Part shown: positions 48,501 to 54,500 of the stretch, piece after piece
Layout of the letters: every line of letters starts with the position of its first letter
Numbering within the stretch: the stretch's first letter is position 1
NCBI RefSeq assembly: GCF_963259705.1
Contig: NC_081841.1
Span: 92,723,059-92,787,058 of the forward strand
Reading direction: 5' to 3'
DNA from: Myotis daubentonii
Lineage: Eukaryota > Chordata > Mammalia > Chiroptera > Vespertilionidae
Length of the DNA stretch: 64,000 bases
The notes under the pieces: model-generated
The model's database searches: none
Told to the model about the DNA's origin: nothing
What the model saw: the letters and a program-made list of their open reading frames with translations, nothing else
Program-made: the position numbers and the translations under genes

Positions 48501-51500
48501 TTGATCGCTGGATGGCAAACCGTTACAGTAACCACGGTGAGTGGCGTGGCGGCAGCGGGGCTGGACTAGGGACTGGTGAGTGGATGGAAAATGGCCCTGA
48601 TCACAGGCTAGGCCTAGGGACCCTCGCTCATGGAAAATTTCAACAAAAGAGTGTGTATGTGCCAGCAAAGCTGTGGAGGCCATTTACCTGATATGCTATT
48701 CCATACATAACCCTATACTGTATACTTTATGAATCAATTAAAAATTTACAATTTTTAATTATAAACCTGTGTTTTATATCAAAATTACTTTTTGCGTGAA
48801 TTTTGGGACACCCTTATATTTTACTGATTTTTTACAGAGAAGAAGGGAGAGGGATAGAGAGTTAGAAACATTGATGGGAGAGAAACATTGATCAGCTGCC
48901 TCCTGCACACCTCCTACGGGGGATGTGCCTGCAACCAAGGTACATGCCGTTGACCGCAATCAAACCTGGGACCTTTCAGTCCACAGGCCAATGCTCTATC
49001 CACTGAGCCAAACTAGTTAGGGCATATTTTAAATATATTTTTATTGATTTTAGAGAAATGAAGGGAGAGAGATAGAGAGAAACATAGATGGGCTGCCTCC
49101 TGCATGCCCCTCACCTGGGATCAAGCCCAAAACCATGTGCCCTGATGAGGAATCAAACTGTGACCTCATGATTCAGAGCCCATGCTCAACACCAGCAGGG
49201 CAACAGTAGTATATTTTAAACTGCGCATGCAACATACCCCAGAGAGACATATGCTAAGGCATAAAATAAGTCTCTGCAAATTTTAAGATTAAATTCATAC
49301 AAAGTGTGATTCTCTGATCACAATAGAAAGACATTAGAGATAAAAACAGAAAAAAAAGAAAAAATTACAAATATGCGTAAATTGAACAGCACATTCCTAA
49401 ATAACCATCAAGTCAAAGAAAAACATCACAAGGGGAATTAGAAAATACATTAAGATGACTGAAAACCAAAATACAATATATCAAAACTTGGGTGTTTCAG
49501 TTAAAAAAAGAGCTGTGAAGGAAATTTAAAGTTGTAAACACTATATTTAAAAAAAAAGAAAGATCTCAAATCAATAATCTAGCCTTACACCTTAAGAAAA
49601 TAGAAAAGAAAGAGCAAAAAGAAGAAAGAATATAATAAAGATAAGAGTAAGAGTACATAAAATAGAGAATAGATATAATAGTAGAGAAAGTCAGTAAAAA
49701 GTTGGTTCTTTACAAACATCAACAGAATTTATAAACTTAGTTATACTAACCAAGAAATAATAAAGAATACTCAAATCACTAAATACAGGAATAAAAATGG
49801 GATAGCATTAATAACCTTACAGAAATAAAAAAGATTTTATGAGTACACTATAAATAATTATTTGCCAACAAATTAGAAAACAGATGAAATGGAAAAATTC
49901 CTAGAAAGACACACATTATTAAAATTGACTCCAGAATAAATAGAAATTTGTATAGATCTACATCAAACAAAGAGACTGAATTAGTAATCAAATTTTACCT
50001 ACAAAAACAAACAAACAAACCCAGACACATATGGCTTCGCTGGTAAATTCTACCAGGTATTTAAAGAAGAATTAATATCAATCCTTCACAAGAAGAGGGA
50101 AAAGCACTTTACAACTCATTCTATGAAGCCAGTATTACTCAGATACAAAACCAAACAAAAAGAAAAAAAAGGGGGCAAAAAAACTACAAATCAATATATC
50201 TTATGAATAGCGACCCACAACTCTTCAACAAAATACTAGTAAACGATATCCAGTAGTATATAGAAACAATTCTACATCAAGATCAAATAGATTTTTTTTT
50301 AATCCTCACCTGAGGATATCTTTTCCATTGATATATTTTAAAAATATATTTGTATTGATTTCAGAGAGGAAGGGAGAGGGAGAGAGAAATAGAAACATCA
50401 ATGATGAGAGAGAATCATTGATCAGCTCCTTCCTGCATGCCCCACACTGGGGATTGAGCTCAAAACCTGGCATATGCCATAACTGGGAATCAAACCATGT
50501 CCTTGAGGTTCATAAGTCGATGCTAAACCACTGAGCCATACCAGCCATGCCATTGTTTTTTGGGGGGGTTTTCTTTTAGAGAGAATGAAGGGAAGGGAGG
50601 AGAGAGAGAGAGATAAACATCAATGTGAGAGAGGCACATCGATTGGTTGCCTTCCACACTCACCCAACCAAGGCCAGGGATCGAGCCTGCAACCAAGGTT
50701 GTGGGGCATGCAGCAGGCAGTCAATCAATGATTCTCTCTCATCACTGATGTGTCTATCTCTCTCTCTCTCTACTTTCCTCTGAAATCAATAAAAATAAAT
50801 TTTTTTAAAAGCCCCGAAAAGCATTATTCAAAGAAATTTTAAAATAACTAAATAAATGGAAAGATTTCCCATGTTCCTGGACTTGGGTGAGGCAGGAACT
50901 GGGTGGAGGGGGAACAATGAGGTGATAAAAGGGACATCTGTAATACTCTCAACAATAAATATTTTTTTTAAATAAAGAAATAAATTTTTAAAAAAAACAC
51001 ACACACAGAATAGAGAGACCAGAAATAAACCCATGCCTATATGGTGAATTAATATTTGACAAAGAAGGCAAAAATATAAAATGGGGTAAAGACAATCTTC
51101 TCAATAAATGGTGCTGGGAGAATTGGACAGATACAAGAAAAAAATGAAACTAAACCACCATCTTGCACCATATACAAGAATAAACTCAACATGGATTAAA
51201 GACAAATGTAAGACTTGAAACCATAAAAATCCTAGAAGAAAACATAGGCTGTAAAACCTCTGACATTTCTCATAACAAAATTTTTTCTGATATATCTCCT
51301 CAGGCAATGGAAACAAAAGAAAAAGTAAACAAATGGGACTACTTCAAACTGAAATTTTTTGCACAGCAAAGGAAACCATCAACAAAAAAAGACAACCTAC
51401 TGAATGGGAGAACATATTCACCAATGATATATCTGATAAGGGGTTAATATCCAAAATTTATGAAGAACTCATTCAACTCAACACGACAAAAAACAAGCAA

Positions 51501-54500
51501 TCCAATTTAAAAATGGACAAAGGACCTGGATAAACACTTCTCCAAAGGGAACACACAAATGGCCAATGGACATATGAAAAGATGTTTAGTGTTACTAATC
51601 ATCAGAGAAATGAAAATTAAAACCACAATGAAGAATGCATGGTTTTTTTAGCCACTTTTCTGTATATCTGAAACTGGTGCAGAATGGTATTCAATGTAAA
51701 CTATAGTTGAAAAAATTTATACACAAATAATTAAACAAACTACAGTGACATAACACCTAACCTGTCAGAATGGCTGTCATCAATACATCAACAAACAAGT
51801 TGTTGGTGAGGATGTGGAGAAAAGGGACCCCTCGTTCACTGTTGCTGGGAATACAAATTGGTACAGAATTATGGAAGACAGTATGGAGGGTCCTCAAAAA
51901 TGTTAAAAATGAATGTCTTATGACCCAGCAATTCTACTTCTAGGTATATATTCAAAACTTAAAACACCTATTTGAAAGACTTTATGCACTCCTATGTTCA
52001 TTGTAGTGTTACCTATGATAGCCAAGATATGGAAGCAAGCCAACTGCCCAACAAGAGACAAATGAATAAAAAAGAGGTGGTATCTATCTATATACCAAGT
52101 GATCATAACGACCCAAACAACTGGAATGACCAGTTGCTATGACGCACACTGCAGCCAGCAAACCGGCCCAATCGGGAGTCGGCCCTTCCCCACCCCCGGG
52201 CCAGTCCTGGCCGGATCAGGGTGGGGCTGGTGGGCCAACATCCCTCGGCCCTTCCCCCTCGCCAGTCTGGCCCCCAATCGCCCCCCCCCCAACACGCAGA
52301 TCGGGGGCAGGGCCAGCCAACAACTGGTGGCCCCTCCCCAACACAGGCCTGCCCCCGATTGGCCCCCACAGCCCTGATTGGGGAAGGAGCCAGCTGGCCA
52401 ACCTCCCACATCCCCTCTCCCCTGATGGCCTGGCCTGATTGGCCCCCATTGGTGCAGGCCAGCCGGACCCCACCTGTGCACAAATTCGTGCACCAGGCCT
52501 CTAGAGTGTGTGTGTGTGTGTGTATCCTATCTAATAAAAGAGAAACATGGTAATTAGCCGTATGTCCACTACCCTTCCCATTGGCTAATCAGGGCAATAT
52601 GCAAATTAACTGCCAGCCAAGATGGCGGCTGGCAGCCAGGCAGCTTGAAGCGAACATGAGGCTTGCTTGCTTCAGTGACGGAGGACTCTAACGTTCCCTT
52701 CCTGCCATTGCCGGCCTCTGAGCTTGCAGTTTGGAACATTGTTATAAATATAGAAGATATAGAAGCTAAACAAAACCCCAGAAACCTGCTTTCAGCCAGC
52801 CGCGATCTCAGAGCTGGAGTTGAAACAGTGTTTCGATTATAGAACCCAAACAAACCAGATGCCTGCTTTCAGCAGCCGAGGCCTAAGAGCTGGAGCCAAG
52901 CCTCAAAGCTAAAGCTGGCCCAGAATAAAAAAAAAAGAAAAAAAGGAGCGATTGGGAGCTTCAGTCACCTGCCAGCCTGAAAACAGCCCTCAGCCCTTCA
53001 CCCAGACTGGCCAGGCACCCACCCCCCCCACCCTGAAGGGTGTGTGACCAGCTGCAAACAGCCATCATCCCCTCATCCAGGCTGGCCAGGCACCCCAGTG
53101 GGGACCCCCACCCTGATCCAGGACATCCTTCAGGGCAAACCAGCCGGCCCCCACCCGTGCACCAGGCCTCTATCCTATATAGTAAAAGGGTAATATGCCT
53201 CCCAGCACCGGGATCAGAGGAGCCGAGAGGCCTCCTGGCACCAGGATCAGCGTGACGGGGGGCAGCGCCCAAACTCCCTGATCGCCCTGCGGCTCTGAGT
53301 GTGACAGGGGGCGGGGCCACAGCCTCCCTATCTGCCCTGCTCTGTTCGTGAGAGGGGAAGGCGTCCCAACCCCCTGATGAGCCCTGCTCTGTGACTGATA
53401 GGAGGGCGCTCCCCAATCCCCTGATCACCCTGCGGCTCTGTGTGTGACAGGGTGTGGTGCCCCAACCCCCCCCCCCCATGGGCCCTGCTCTGTGTGTGAT
53501 GGGGTAGAGCCATAACCTCCCCATCGGCCCTGCCCTGAGTGTGACAGTGGTGGCGCCCCAAACCCCTGATTGGCCCTGCTCTGTGGGTGATAGAGGGTGA
53601 CACCCCAACTGCCCCCCATGGGCCCTGCTCTGTGTGTGACAGGGTAGAGCCATAACCTCCCCATCGGCCCTGCCCTGAGTGTGACAGGGTGCGGTGCCCC
53701 AACCCCCTCATCTGCCCTGCTCTCTGTATGACAGGGGGCGGTGCCCCAACTCCCCTATTGGCCCTACTCTGTGAGTGACAGGGGGGAGCTCCTCAACCCC
53801 CTGATTGGCCCTGCTCTGTGCATGACAGGGTATGGAGCCCCAACCCCCCTAATGGGCCCTACTCTGTGCGTAACAGGGGGCAGCGCCCCAACCCCCTGAT
53901 TGGCCCTGCTCTGTGCGTGACAGGGGGTGGCGCCATAACCTCCCCATCAACTCTGCCTTGAGTGTGACAGGGGGCAGTGCCCCAACCCCCCAATCGGCCC
54001 TACCCTGAGCATGACTGAGGGTGGCATCGCAACCTCCCGATCCGCCCTGCTCTGTGCATGACAGGGGACAGCACCCCAACTCCCCAATCAGCCCTGCTCT
54101 AAGCCCGGCCAGGGGCTGCACCTAGGGATTAGGCCTGCCCTCTGCCACCTGAGAGCAGGCCTAAGCCAGCAGGCCGTTATCTCCTGAGGGGTCTCAGACT
54201 GCGAGAGGGCACAGGCGGGGCTGAGGGACCCCCCCGCCCCCAAGTGCACAAATATATATATATATATACTAGAGGCCCGGTGCACAAAAATTTGTGCACT
54301 CGGGGGGGAGGGGGGTCCCTCAGCCCCGCCTGTGCCCTCTCGCAGTCTGGGACCCCTCAGGGGATGACCACCTGCTGGCTTAGGCCCGCTCCCCGGGGGA
54401 TTGGGCCTAAGATGGCAATCAGACATCCCTCTGGCAGCCCGGCAGCCCTCAGGGGATGTCCACTTGCCAGCGGGGAGCAGGCCTAAGCTGCAGTCGGACA

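Noticed and set aside
52961..53711. 230-codon and 127-codon minus-strand frames with HTQSRA-type repeats
   Set aside because: They are translations of the Helitron minisatellite; the repeat happens to lack stops and shows no start context or domain.
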